A stretch of 64,000 bases of DNA from Chionoecetes opilio (lineage: Eukaryota; Arthropoda; Malacostraca; Decapoda; Majidae): contig JACEEZ010001699.1 in the NCBI GenBank assembly GCA_016584305.1, positions 480,354-544,353 on the forward strand, written 5' to 3'. The notes under the pieces were generated by a model. That model did not search any database. It worked only from the letters and a program-made list of their open reading frames with translations, and was not told where the DNA came from. Position numbers and translations under genes: made by a program. This document shows, in pieces, positions 1 to 12,384 of the stretch. Numbering within the stretch: position 1 is the first letter of the stretch; every line of letters begins with the position of its first letter.

Positions 1-2
1 CA

Positions 3-3000
3 AAAGCTGCCAGGATTGTGCGAGAGGACATCTTTCGTTCCTGTGGTTTCAACTTCAGTGGCTCCTTTCCCCTGACTGCCAGAAGAACTCTGTTCCAGCC
101 AACCTCAAGAGTATGGTGACCATGCTGATGAAAGGAGCTGACTTGAAAGATCAGGACTGCACAGATTCCCAGGCCTGTCTCACTGCCTCACAGATCATAC
201 TCTTCAACTGCAAAAAGAGAGCCAGAAGAGACAAGCAAATACCAAGCAGTCGATCACGACATTCGTTGGAAATTGAGCCACCCCTACCACTCTACATTGG
301 CCTGAACCTCCACACGCAGACTAGGTCAAGAAAACTTGTTACCCAGATGCATGACTTGGGCCTGAGTGTCAGTTATGACCGGGTGCTCCACCTAGAGAAT
401 CACCTGGCTACTGCTGTGTGTGAGGACATGAAGAGAAAGGGAGTTGTGTGCCCAGTCCAGTTGCGCTTTCAGCTCTTCACTGTAGGGGCCCTTGATAATA
501 TTGACCACAACCCCTCAAGCACAACAGCCACAGGATCATTCCATGGGACAGGTATCAGCCTGTTCCAGTTTCCTACCAGTTCAAACATGGGCCAATCCCA
601 GAGTGAGATCAGCCTAGCCCTTCTAAAAAACACCACCCAGGACCATAGACTGCCTGAAAACATCACCACTGTTCCAGCTGTGGCACTTCGGAAGGAAAGC
701 GTGGCTGTGCCGAGGACTTCGTATGACATCGACCCATCAGTGGACACCTTGACAAGGCCCGCGACAAAGAGAACAAGTGGCTGGAACATGCCATTTTTGC
801 TCATGGGAAAGGAAGAGTTGGTCAGGGGAGATGCTGTTGCCTGGTCTGCTTACCACGCCTCCTGTGAAGAGAGCCCCGTTGACTTGCAGCCTGCAATCAC
901 TCAGCTCCTGCCGCTCTTCAGTGAGAAGGCTGCCACTGCAGCAATGGTCAAACATGGGATGAATGTTCTGCGTGAAGCCACAGTTTCTGAATCCTGGGCA
1001 ACTTCCTGTCATTGCCTTAGATGCTCCGCTGTATGCACTGGCCAAGTTCGTTCAGTGGCACTGGCCGCACACACATGGCGAAGACCAGTACGTGGTCATG
1101 TTTGGAGGTCTCCATGTTGAGATGGCTGTTTGGAAGACACTTGGGGACTACTTGGAGGCATCAGGCTGGACAACCGCATTAACTCAAGCAGGCATTGCAT
1201 CGTCTGGCACTGCGAACTCTTTCCTGACGGCCTCACACCTCACGAAGACCAGACACGCCCACCAAGTCAGTGCTCTCGCACTGGCCAAGATGCAGCGGGA
1301 TGCTCACCAAGAGGCAGTTGGTGAAACACCAAGCAATGATGAAGGTTTTGAGGCATGGAGACGGGACATGGCTGCCAGGAGTCCAACATTCCATTACTGG
1401 GATACCATCCTGCGGCTGGAAATTCTTGGCCTGATCTTTGTACGTGCACACAGAGAACAAGATTTCCCTTATACGTTGAGACACTGAAAGCTCTTGTGCC
1501 ATGGTTCTTCGCTCTGGACCACCAGAACTATGCCAGGTGGCTCCCGGTGCATATCAGGGACATGGAGAGTCTGCCCCCAGCAGTTCAACACCAATTCGAA
1601 GTCAACGGCAACTGGGTCGTTTCGAAAACAGCCAAGAGGTTCTCCACTATACCCATTGACCAAGCCCACGAACAAAACAACGAGCTTGTGAAAGTGAAGG
1701 AGGAGCAGTGGGCCTTACCGAGAACCCAGTTGCCTTCAGGAGGTGGATGGTTGCGGGACCGGAGCAGGCGCGACTCCTGGCAGAGTTCGGGGAGCAGTAT
1801 GCCGACACCCCAAATGATGACCAGTACCATCACGAGGAGGGTCTATCTACCCAGAAGACTATCCAGAAGCAAACTGTGGACCTTATCCAGGTCATCAGTG
1901 AGATGGGAAACCCATTCAAGGATGACACCCCAGAACTCCTGGCACTTGACACACGGAATGTCATCGACCATCCTGTTGTCAACACAGTCCGCACAGTAGA
2001 GCCTGTTGGCAAGAAGCAGTATGAGACATACAAGAAGTCAGTGTTGACAGATGCTACACACTCCATCCATGACCCAATAAGAAAAACAAATTGCCCCTGT
2101 TCAGATCGCCAACACCAAAGACGAAGAGTAAGCAGGTCGGACAAGTGTCTATGCTGAAGGATGACGTGGCCCTCTTTTCCCGTCTCTACATAGTCACACA
2201 GCACCGTGATGGGACCTGGACACCTTCTTCAAGCATGAGAATCACCCATACCCTCCTTCTTTGGCTGAAAGAGGGAAGCTGCGACAAGGAAGAAGTCCGA
2301 TCTCACCAACATTCTGGCCCAGAAGACGCAAGAAGAACCCTCTGGCTCATTTGATGTTAGAGTGCTCGATGGTGCTGCTGTGGTACACCTCCTCCCAGTG
2401 ACTGGCATCACTACATTTGACGATTATGCAAGTGGAGTGTTTGTTCCCCACATCATGAAGCAACTGGAAACCTCTATGAGAGTAGATGTGGTATGGGACA
2501 GGTACCTGGACAACAGTATCAAAGAATCAACCAGAGAGAAACGGGGGAAAGGTGTACGAAGGAAGGTGGCAGGCCAGACCAAGGTCCCAGGCAATTGGCC
2601 CGATTTCCTGCGTGACCCACAAACAAGGTAGAACTCTTCCAGTTCCTATCAGAGAAGATTGTATCCACTACCTTCCCAGACGGAAAGCAGGTCTTTGCAA
2701 CATCTGGAGCCTCTGTAGTCTGCAGTGGCACTGACCACTCGATGCCGCCATGTGACCACGAAGAGGCAGACACAAGAATTGTGGGTCCATCTACAAGATG
2801 CCCTAGAGAGTGGATGCACCACATGCTTGGTACGCACCGTGGATACTGACGTTTCTTGTCATCCTCATCGGGAAGTATCACTTTCTAGCCAGCAAGTATC
2901 CATCGGCTGACATCTGGGTCGCCTTCGGCAGTGGCAAGAACTTCCTTTTCCTACACATCAATGCCATCTGTAGTACTCTGGGCAAAGAGAAGTCCACAGC

Positions 3001-3581
3001 GCTACCAGTGTTCCACAGCTTCACAGGGTGTGATACGACTTCTTCTTTCTTTGGAAAGGGGAAAAAGTCGGTTTGGGAAGCATGGGGTGCCTATACCGGT
3101 CACAGATGCCTTCAACTTCATCGTAGAACATCCACATGCACAAATCACCGTGGATTGCCAGGAGTTCCAGATGCTGGAACGTTTCACAGTCGTTATATAT
3201 GACAAGACCAGCCCTCTGGTGTCGGTGAATGAAGCAAGAAAGGAACTGTTCTGCCAGAAAAACAGAACGATGGAGAACATTCCCCCAACTCAACAGGCCC
3301 TGCTGCAGCACACCAAGCGTGCAGTGTACCAGGCTGGCATCTGGACAACCTGTCACCAGGCCCAACAACAGACACCAACTGCTGAAGGCTGCGGTTGGAC
3401 ACTGGATGCAGAAACAAAGTCCTGGGTTCCTGTCTGGAGCTCGCAGCCTGCGGCAGCAAAGGCTGTAAGTGAACTTGTGAAGTGTGCCTGCAAAAGTGCT
3501 GCAGGTTGTGGCGGGAGATGTTCATGCAAGAAAGCCAGCTGGAAATGCACCGAACTGTGCAGCTGCAAATGTGAGAAGTAG
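3..3581 (+). pseudogene. Frameshifted copy of a large repeat-family protein (PIN/FEN-like motif plus C-terminal cysteine-rich motif), 5' partial
   Basis: One protein can be followed across the whole stretch, but only by changing frame about nine times (near 70, 975, 1470, 1700, 2090, 2220, 2630, 2840 and 3090). It enters at the left edge already in the coding region and ends at TAG 3579-3581. Landmarks in order are an Asn-Pro-Ser-Ser-Thr-Thr segment (about 508-530), an IPIDQAHEQNN segment (about 1650-1680), HEEADTRI followed about 20 residues later by TVDTDV (about 2758-2850), FTGCDTTS (about 3021-3045), and a Cys-rich tail of CxC repeats (3478-3578). Acidic EEAD...DTD spacing recalls PIN/FEN-type nucleases, and the tail recalls CXC/tesmin-type zinc motifs; both are inferences from pattern. 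I recall similar multicopy uncharacterised proteins in invertebrates and fish, but I know no proven function. The frameshifts could be decay or consensus errors in the assembly. Confidence 0.6.
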
Positions 3582-4643
3582 ACACATAATTACAATTATG
3601 AATCATACCTGCATTGTGATACTGGTGCTTAACAAAGACATGGCATTCCTGCAGCTGTACAGGAAGAACATGATTGTTGTATAATGAGCTTAATGAATAC
3701 TTATTTTTCATAATGCACCGTCAGTAGATTAACCACTGTCATTTTTGAATTGCAAGGAGTATTTTTAATTCGTGTTCTGCTAATAAACTACATGGCATTT
3801 CGCGATGTCCGCAGGGGAGTTTAAAGTCGAATAAATATTGAATTTATGTTTTTTTGACAGCCATATTGGAATATTTTGTTCTGGAGTTATTAAATAATAA
3901 TAATAAGATAACTTGCATCCAATAAACATTATCCTTATGACTATTCTTTTAAAAAACCCATTTACCCTAATTTCCACATGCGGAAATGTCAAAATAATAA
4001 AGAAGCGTTCCTTATAGCCATCTGAGTGATGGGATCATTTGTCTCCCCTCTCAAAATCATAGCTAGGAGCCTGTAGAGTGCCTGAAAAAATTTTGGTGCT
4101 TTTATCCGGCATGTCCCCATCATTTCACTAAGCTGCCGGACTATTAGAATTTCAAGGTTCCACACAGAGTAGGCACAATTGCATTTATATGTGAACTCTA
4201 CAATTTTTTTTTTTTATGTAAACTCTCCAAATTTTTATTAAGATGTAACTTTCAACCTCGCAAAAATTCCTGTTGGATGCACATTAACTTCATAAAATCC
4301 GTACACAGGCAATGACGTATTTATTGAACAACACAAACCTTTGAAAGACGTGATAATCAACAAACCGGGGAACTTTATGTAGCTACACTTCCGTCACTCG
4401 ACACACACACTAAAAAAGTAACAGTTATGACTGAATAAAAAACAAATATGCATCAGCAAAAACCTGACTGAAGGAGGTAAAGGAAATTAACATACAAATT
4501 AATAGATCAGTATATATAATTCAGACATATAAACTATAGAAGAGATGCAAGAAAATAAGATAATAACAGTAGCAATAATCCTTATAATAAAAAAATACTT
4601 ATAAATTGAGAGTAAAAGATAGATAAATGTGCAGTCCCTAACC

Positions 4644-4649
<6 letters not shown>
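3582..4649. other. Non-coding AT-rich stretch
   Basis: No exon-like or RNA-like structure was recognised. It holds short A/T runs and an ordinary intergenic composition between the broken gene and the first microsatellite block. Confidence 0.5.
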
Positions 4650-4699
<50 letters not shown>

Positions 4700-4712
4700 T
4701 CTCTCTCTCTCT
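4650..4712. repeat. (CT)n microsatellite
   Basis: Near-perfect CT array with a single CA interruption. Confidence 0.95.
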
Positions 4713-4885
4713 GGGCTATCTTTAACCCTTACCTCCCTTTCCCCACCTACGTTTCGCCCCATTACACGATTTGCGAGAACTAAAGGGAAAGGGGGAGAGG
4801 AAAAGGGACAGAGGGGGAAGAGAGAAGAAGGAAGCATGTGGAAAAGAGGGTTGAGCAAGGAGGGAAGAGATTGTGGCAAAGGCAA

Positions 4886-4976
4886 AGAAGGAGGAGGAGG
4901 AGGAGGAGGAGGAGGAGGAGGAGGAGGAGGAGGAGGAGGAGGAGGAGGAGGAGGAGGAGAAGGAGGAGGAAGAAGG
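4886..4976. repeat. (GGA)n microsatellite
   Basis: About 30 GGA triplets, becoming imperfect at the right end. Translations of it give poly-Gly, poly-Glu or poly-Pro frames that should not be read as genes. Confidence 0.95.
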
Positions 4977-5310
4977 TAAGGAGAAGGTAAGGAAGGTAAG
5001 AGTAAAAGTATACCAACACACAAAAAATAAGTATGAAATGAAACAGAAGATAAAAAAAATATACAAACGAAGGTGAAATAATATAAAGGAGAGGATAAAA
5101 AGGGAATGAGAAGAAAGATAAATAGGTTACGAAGACAAATGAGAAGCAAGGAAGAGAAGGACGAGGAAGAGGAGAAAGATGGAAGGATAAAAATCAGCTA
5201 AACTTTAAGGCCTTTATGTCGCTAAATGACCAAAACGCCAGAAAATAATAAAGCATAAATTGATTTTGACTCCCCTTCCTCCCTTCCCCTCTCTCCGACA
5301 CGGGCAGATG

Positions 5311-5370
5311 ACGGGAGGGGAAGGGAGGGGAAGGGAGGGGAAGGGAGGGGAAGGGAGGGGAAGGGAGGGA
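5311..5370. repeat. Tandem 10-bp G-rich repeat (AAGGGAGGGG)n
   Basis: About five or six head-to-tail copies of a 10-bp purine unit. Confidence 0.9.
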
Positions 5371-5524
5371 GTAAGGGAGTGATGCGTATAGGGAGGAAAA
5401 TGAGAAAAGAGGAGGAAGAGGAGGGATGGGTAAATGTGATAGTTTAAGGGAGTGAAGGGATAAGGAGGAGGAGGACGAGGAGAAAAGAAAATAAAGATTG
5501 GAATTTATAATAATTGTACTGATA

Positions 5525-5790
<266 letters not shown>

Positions 5791-5813
5791 AATGCTAATT
5801 CATTTTAATCTTG

Positions 5814-5852
5814 CACACACACACACACACACTCACTCACTCACTCACTCAC

Positions 5853-5901
<49 letters not shown>
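5814..5901. repeat. (AC)n microsatellite with an ACTC block
   Basis: AC dinucleotides are interrupted by about five ACTC tetranucleotides at 5830-5852. Confidence 0.95.
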
Positions 5902-5903
<2 letters not shown>

Positions 5904-6009
5904 ACTGACTAAATGAACGGGATAAATATTCATCTTTGGGACATTATCATTTGGCATTCAACCTAAATCACAATACCTTATTAAAGACTCAAAATATTAA
6001 ACGGAGGCA

Positions 6010-6470
6010 AAAACTTAAAGACCATCACCACCACCACCATCACCACCACTAACAATCAAACCACCAACATCACCACCACTAATAACAACGATGCACCACC
6101 ACAAACCAAACCTAAATAAACAACAACAATCACCACCACCACCACAGCTACTACCACTATAATTACCCCCCTACAACCCCCACCACTACTCAATCACCAA
6201 CATCACCACCACTAAGAACAACAACAACAACAACGACACACCAACACAAACCTAAACAACAACAATAACCACAACTACTACCACTATAATTAACCCCCTA
6301 CCACCACTACTACAACCCCCACCACTACCCTAACCTCCCCTTGCATCACCCCTACCATGACCAACACACCACCACCACAAACAGATCAACTCTAAACCAC
6401 GCACCCCTCCCCGCCCCATACCCCATTCCCATCACAACCACGCCCCATCCCTACCCCCCCCCTCACCCCT
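6010..6470. repeat. Low-complexity CAC/CAA/CTA-rich region
   Basis: An imperfect mixture of CAC, CAA and CTA triplets with almost no G on the plus strand. No gene was seen. Confidence 0.85.
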
Positions 6471-6697
6471 TAGCCTCCTGCCCTAAACGGTGCACAAAAA
6501 ATAGTTAATCTCAGTATCGTGTTGGTCGTAAAGAAAACAGAAGCAGAGTCTCCCGGGCCCCGATGCCGGACGGGTAACAGACGTCGGCTGGGACACAAAA
6601 GGATTCCCTCACCGTATAATTGGATCATTTTCCGCCATTGTGTGTAATGATAAAGTGATGGAACGAGGGATGCTACGTACGGGAGGGAGGGAGGGAG

Positions 6698-6855
<158 letters not shown>

Positions 6856-6856
<1 letters not shown>

Positions 6857-7070
6857 AAGGAGGGAAGGGGATAGTATAGGAGTAGTAAATAAGGTTGAAG
6901 GAAGAAATTGTGGAATCTGTACAGTAGTTTGAGATGAGGTAGTGAGAGAAAGAGGGAGAGACAGGGAAGGGAATGGGGAGGGAAGGGATAGTATAGGAGT
7001 AGTATATAAGGTTGAAGGAAAAAGTTGAAGATCTGTACAGTATTTTGAGATGGTGGTGATGGTAAGGGAG
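6856..7070. repeat. Two-copy tandem duplication, unit about 110-120 bp
   Basis: The segments beginning GATAGTATAGGAGTAGTA at about 6869 and 6987 share the following AAGGTTGAAGGA and CTGTACAGTA blocks. Confidence 0.75.
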
Positions 7071-7159
7071 GGAGAGATCTGTGTTAGAGGGGAAAGGAGA
7101 GGGGAAGGATGCGTGTGTGGATGAGGAGGAGGAATGGTGAGGAAGAATGAGAGGAATAT

Positions 7160-7525
7160 CAAGAGTAAGAACAGGAGGAGGAAGAGGAGGAGTAAGAGAA
7201 TGGGGGAGAAGAGTAGGGGAAGAGGGAGGGAAGGGGGGAGGGGAAGAGGAGTAGCGAAAGCGGGAGAGGGAGAGGGGAAGAAGAGTAGAGAAAGCAGGAG
7301 GGGGAGAAGAGTAGGGAAAGCGGGAGGGGGGGAGTGGAGAAGAGGAGGGAAAGCAGGAGGAGGGGGAGGGGAAGAAGAGTAGGAAAAGCGGGATGGGAAG
7401 AAGAGTAGAGAAAGCAGGAGGGGGGGAGGGGAAGAAGAGTAGGAAAAGCGGGAGGGGGGGGGAGAGGAAGAAGAGTAGGGAGGGGAGAAAGGTTAGGGAG
7501 GAGAAGAAGGGTCGGGAAAGCAAGT
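7160..7525. repeat. Purine-rich minisatellite
   Basis: Irregular units of about 30-36 bp share GAAGAAGAGTAGRRAAAGC followed by a G-run. One strand is almost entirely purine, a composition able to form triplex or G-quadruplex DNA. Confidence 0.8.
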
Positions 7526-7825
7526 ATCATCAGGTTTTGGCACCCATATTATGAATCGCTTTATTGATTGTCCTTAATCGTTAACTTTTTTTTCTCTCTC
7601 TCTTTTTTATTGAAGGCGAAGGGGCAGAAAGAAGCATCGAGCGCAGTTTCAAAGCCGATTATCAGGGAACTTTTTAATGTATAGGTCTTAATTCCTCTCG
7701 CCATTTCACGACCTGATCCTACCAAGACGATGGAACTGCTCGAAGATAAGCAAGAGGAATACTTTTAATTGTTATCAGTGTTATGTAAGACTGTTTTTCC
7801 GGCATCTTTACAAGGCAAGCGATCT

Positions 7826-8215
7826 TTCGTACCCTTGTGAGTGAGGGGAAGGAGTGAGGGGAGGGAGGGGAAGGTTACTACTACAGGAGGCGGCGTGAGT
7901 GTGTCTCGTACCCTTCTTAGTGACTGAGGGGAGGGAGGGAGGGGAAGGTTACTACTACACTACTACAGGAGGCGGCGGGAGTGTGTCTCGTATCCTTCTT
8001 AGTGACTGAGGGGAAGGAGGGAGGGGAAGGTAGTACAGGAGGAGGCGTGAGTGAGGGGAAGGAGTGAGGGGAAGGAGGAGGGGAAGGGGAAGGGGAGGGA
8101 GGGAGGGGAAGGTTACTACTATAGGAGGAGGCGTGAGTGTGTCTCGTACCCTTCTTAGTGAGTGAGGGGAGGGAGGGAGGGGAAGGTAGTACAGGAGGAG
8201 GCGTGAGTGTGTCTG
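7826..8215. repeat. G-rich tandem repeat with units of about 90-100 bp
   Basis: Four to five irregular copies each carry GTGAGTGTGTCTSGTACCC and GGGGAAGGTTACTACTA blocks. Unit lengths vary through internal deletions. Confidence 0.8.
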
Positions 8216-8298
8216 GACAGAATGGTAAAGCTGTCAGCCGCTCGAGTTATGAATCTGCGTCATTTATAATCTCCCTCCTTCCCTTCTGTCGGCATGTA

Positions 8299-8341
8299 TG
8301 GGGCGGAGGGGGGGGGGGAGGGGGGGGGAGGGGGGGGGGAT
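8299..8341. repeat. Poly-G tract
   Basis: Runs of eight or nine G separated by single A bases. This is a strong G-quadruplex-prone sequence and a likely site of assembly error. Confidence 0.85.
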
Positions 8342-8445
8342 CGCTCGGCCAATCGCTCCCACCTTTGCGATTCTTTTCTTCACCTCCTTCAAAGCAGAAA
8401 ACTTATATGTTAATTGAGTAAAGTGGATGAAGAAAGAATAACTCG

Positions 8446-8800
8446 TATCCCCTTCACCCCCAGATCTTTCCTTTGATACATAAAATCGTCTGTTGTTAGC
8501 CATAAAATTACATATAGTAACTCAATATACCAAATTAGCTAGTGGACAAGGATAACTCGTATCCCTTCACCCCCAGATCTTTCCTTTGATACATAAAATT
8601 GTCTGTTATTAGCCATAAAATTACATATACTAACTCAATATACCAAATTAGTAGTGGACAAGGATACATATCACATAGAAACAGGTCATATCTATAAAAT
8701 ATTACTCAATAATATGTATATACAACCTTATACACTCATTTAAACCGTGTAATGTAGTCAAATTACAATAGAAATTACGTTCTGAGCCTCAAGGGGTTAA
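8446..8800. mobile_element. piggyBac-type MITE, copy 1, with internal tandem duplication
   Basis: The right end is TCAAGGGGTTAA. The left end is a decayed version of TTAACCCCTTGA (read as TATCCCCTTCAC). The interior matches the copies at 21691 and 42490 (AGATCTTTCCTTTG, GTCTGTTAGCCAT, TAGTGGACAAG). The left part, about 110 bp, is tandemly duplicated (about 8440-8546 and 8550-8660), making this copy longer than its relatives. Confidence 0.75.
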
Positions 8801-9590
8801 AGTTTTGTCCGTCTACCATGAAAGACACTTGTATTATGGCGTCCTTCTAATCCTTTTCTCTCTTTACTAATGACTCTTTCCTTCATTGCTATTGCCTCCT
8901 TTTTTGTTTGTTTTGTTTTTGCCTCCTATTTTTGTTTGTTTTGTTTTTGCCTCCTTCCTTTTTCCCCCCCTTTCAATCGCATCTCCTCCGCCACAGTTTC
9001 CTTCACTCGTATTATTCTTCTATTATTTTATTCCTCTTCGCTACTCCTTCACAGTCTTATACCTTCGGATTTACTTCACCTTATTTTTCATCCATTCTCA
9101 CATGTAAAGAATCAATTGTTTCCTGTTTACCTCACATCTTTATAATCGAGAAAAACCTGTCAGTTATTCTTGCAGATATGAACTTATAAAATATGTTCGC
9201 TTTTCTCCCTGCAACGTTTGTTATTGTTGATCACAAAATTATCAACTCTCATAAGAGAAAAAAGAAAAAAAGAAAAGAGAAAATAAAAAAAACATGGAAA
9301 GGACTAACTTTACAATCCCATTACACGAATAACAAAAAAAAAATAACGCATAAAAACCTACAAAATGGTATATCTGTTAGGCTCGTAGATTAAAGATTTA
9401 GATTTTCATTAACTATGCCCCTTAACACGAAGACTCTGTTGTCTCGGAACGCATGCTGTCCTACCCAATAACTTTAGAATTAGGTGTGTCTAATTCTAAA
9501 GCCTTTGGTCCTACCCTTTCTTCAGGTCACACACGATTGTTTCCCATTCCGGTAAGTTTGGCATCCTTTCTCCCTTCATTGGATAATAAT
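8801..9590. other. Non-coding stretch
   Basis: T-rich sequence includes a short direct duplication around 8897-8956 built from TTTGTTTGTTTTGTTTTTGC. A 12-bp inverted repeat with a 6-bp loop lies at 9472-9501 (CTTTAGAATTAG and its complement). No gene was recognised. Confidence 0.55.
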
Positions 9591-9594
9591 TATA

Positions 9595-10222
9595 GGCCAC
9601 TGCACTGAGTATTAAGATCCCGTTCCAAATGTTCATAAATCTTGATTAAATAGGAACTTGCGGACTACTGAGTGCTAGCGACCAATATTTGATGTTATTT
9701 TAACCACAATAAGGCAATCTTAAGTGTTCTGACGTTGAAAATCAGGTTTTCACTAATAAAACCAATGGTTTTGATATACTCATGTCCATACCATGAACAC
9801 TGGTTGAAGAATAGGTATTTGAAAGTATGATCTACTCATGTATGGTCCGACAGCCTTAAGAAACTGTTACGTCAAAATGTTTGGGTGAATATATTTCTCC
9901 ATTGATGCTGAAAGATTATAATCTTTATAATAACATTTTGACGTAAACAGTTCCTTAAAGGCTGTCGGACCATACATGAGTAGATCATACTATCAAATAC
10001 TATTTCTTCAAACCAATGTTCATGGTATGGACATGAGTATATCAAAACCATTGGTTTTATTAGTGAAAACCTGATTTTCAACATAAGAACACTTAAGATT
10101 GCCTTATTTTGGTTAAAATAACATCAAATATTGGTCGCTAGCACTCAGTAGTCCGCAAGTTGCCTATCTAATCAAGATTTATGAACATTTGGAACGGGAT
10201 CTTAATATTCAGTGCAGTGGCC
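9595..10222. mobile_element. Long fold-back palindrome (arms about 290 bp)
   Basis: The left arm (9595 to about 9884) and right arm (about 9930-10222) are near-identical inverted copies. Both terminate in GGCCACTGCACTGA, and they are separated by about 45 bp. A few single-base differences distinguish the arms. There is no coding sequence. This matches a fold-back or palindromic MITE; no clear target duplication was seen. Confidence 0.85.
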
Positions 10223-10486
10223 ATTCACGAACTCTCATGTTTTCTATTATGCGTTTTCTTCATTGCATGTGACTACTCTTACACATTTAACTGACAGTAA
10301 AAGTAAACTGTGCATTCAACATAATAAACACACTTAAATTACATAACTGTTTTACCATCGATTACAACATGAGTAAATTGAGTAATGCTTGAAATTAGAA
10401 AGATGTATGAAGAAGTAATGAGTAATAAAATGAGAATAGATGAATAAATATAGCATGAGTGGACATCAGGAAGATTTGAGTGAATA

Positions 10487-10488
<2 letters not shown>

Positions 10489-10550
<62 letters not shown>
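10489..10550. repeat. (AC)n microsatellite
   Basis: Perfect AC array of about 60 bp. Confidence 0.97.
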
Positions 10551-10552
<2 letters not shown>

Positions 10553-11067
10553 GTTGAGTGGAGTTGCAGGTGTAGGTATTCTGCATGTGAAGTAGGCAAG
10601 GGCAGTGGCAGGAGGCAAGCACTGGGTGGTGGTCCTGACGCTCTGCAAACACACACAAGACTTGTCAAACAAGGTGACAAATCCATTTCCTCTCACATTC
10701 ATCAGAGTAAATAAGACATTCTTCTTTTGATGATAGAATAAGAAAAATAATCACTTCATTTCACCGACTGAGAATGAAAATAAAGTAAAGTAGAAAAAAA
10801 GAAGTTATGAATAATATTAAATCAAAATATAAAACAGAAAAAGAAAGTGCAAAAAAGGAAAAAAAGGACGTAGATTCATGGGCGTCACGATGTTTACTAT
10901 TCCATCTCATCTCGTGATCAAACGCTGTACAACGAATACGCTTAAACCTTCACAATATAGTTGCAATAATAGCAAGTCAGTTGAAGTCACACCACAATGG
11001 AATCCTTGTAATTGAGTAATGAATATATAATGGGCGGTATTAGTAAACGATTGGTAGTACGGAAGGG

Positions 11068-11188
11068 AATGAGTGTCTTTAATTTGCTCTCTCTCTCTCT
11101 CTCTCTTTTCTCAAATTAATAACTGGCGCGTGACAAATTAGTAACATCATAAGGTCAAAGATGCATTCTCTCTCTCTCTCTCTCTTGT
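11068..11188. repeat. Second copy of the CT-carrying interspersed repeat
   Basis: It shares GAATGAGTGTCTTTAATTTG and GTGACAAATTAGTAACATCA with 5525-5790, but its CT tracts are only about 20 bp each. The two copies show how far the arrays can expand. Confidence 0.8.
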
Positions 11189-11512
11189 AAACAGGAAGAG
11201 ATAAATACCTGTACGTTTTCCTTTGAGTATACCCATCAGTGTACGTTTTCTTCCTTTGCCAATCAAAGAAAAGTTTTATGGAAAACTACTATATATCAAA
11301 ACGAGTCTGAAACATTGTCATTCACCCCATAAACATTGTGCTCCTTGATTGCCTGTTTACATGAGGCCTTTGTGGGATCAGTTATACGGCACAGGGGAAA
11401 GCACACGATGATTGAATGCAGCGTTGTGGGATCGTAGATATAGATCCGCCACTGCCCACTCATTCCTTTCACTCTCTCCCACTCCCTCACTTTCTCTCTC
11501 TACTTAAGCCCC

Positions 11513-12384
11513 CTTCACACATTCCATAATGGAACCACGAACGCGCCAACAATGCAATGCGCAGCGCCATCATGTCTGGTATGTCCATCGTGACCGATCG
11601 TGACGCTCGTGACGCGCTCTGCCGAGGCCACGAAAAGTTATTGCGTGCACTAAAAAATCGGAAAGCTCCCCGAAGTTTGTACCCAACGCAGCGCTATCGT
11701 AAGTCTATCGTGACGCTATCGTTATCTATGTAGCAGCTTCGTGACACTACCGTGATCGTCTTATGTCTATCGTGACGATAAGAAACCGTTACGCGCGCTT
11801 TCATCCCTACCTTCCCCCCCTTTTTTGCACCCCCTTCCGCCCCCCCCCCCCCTTTCTCTTTCACCATCACCCTCCCCTCACTCCCTACCCCCCTAGTCCA
11901 TCACCACGTGGTGACACCACCCTCTCCCTACTCCCTAAGCACGTGGAGATGCCACCCACCCTCTTGTAACCACTCACATCCCCCCACCAACACCACAACG
12001 CCTTCTCCTTCCCCAACCCCCCCTTCCTCCCCTCCCCGTTTCCCCCAACCCAAACACCCCCTTCTTCACCATCTCTACCCCCCCTTCCTTTTCCATCACC
12101 ATGGCAACCCCACGTGTGGGGCTAGCACTTGACGCTATCGTGATACGTTCATGGCACTGTCGTGGTTATCGTACCTCTATCGTGACGACAAAATGACCGT
12201 TGATTTTCCATTTGTGACGTAGTCTAACAGCTGTCATGACTCCATCGTGACCATCTTACGACAGTCATGACACATACGTACAGGCAGCGTGACATTGTTG
12301 TGAGGCTATCGTGGTCAAATTTCACGATAGCGTCAATAATCAAATTGGTGGCGCTATCGTGGTTCGATTATGGAATGTGTGAAG
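11513..12384. mobile_element. 872-bp inverted-repeat element rich in a TATCGTGAC motif
   Basis: The ends are inverted copies: CTTCACACATTCCATAAT at 11513 and its complement ending at 12384, with similarity continuing inward over about 35 bp. Variants of CTATCGTGAC occur more than ten times in the two outer thirds. The middle third (about 11810-12100) is C-rich low-complexity sequence. No transposase is present. A non-autonomous DNA transposon is likely; superfamily is uncertain. Confidence 0.75.

Noticed and set aside
4499..5149. Frame with long poly-Pro, poly-Gly or poly-Glu
   Set aside because: Produced by GGA and CT microsatellites.
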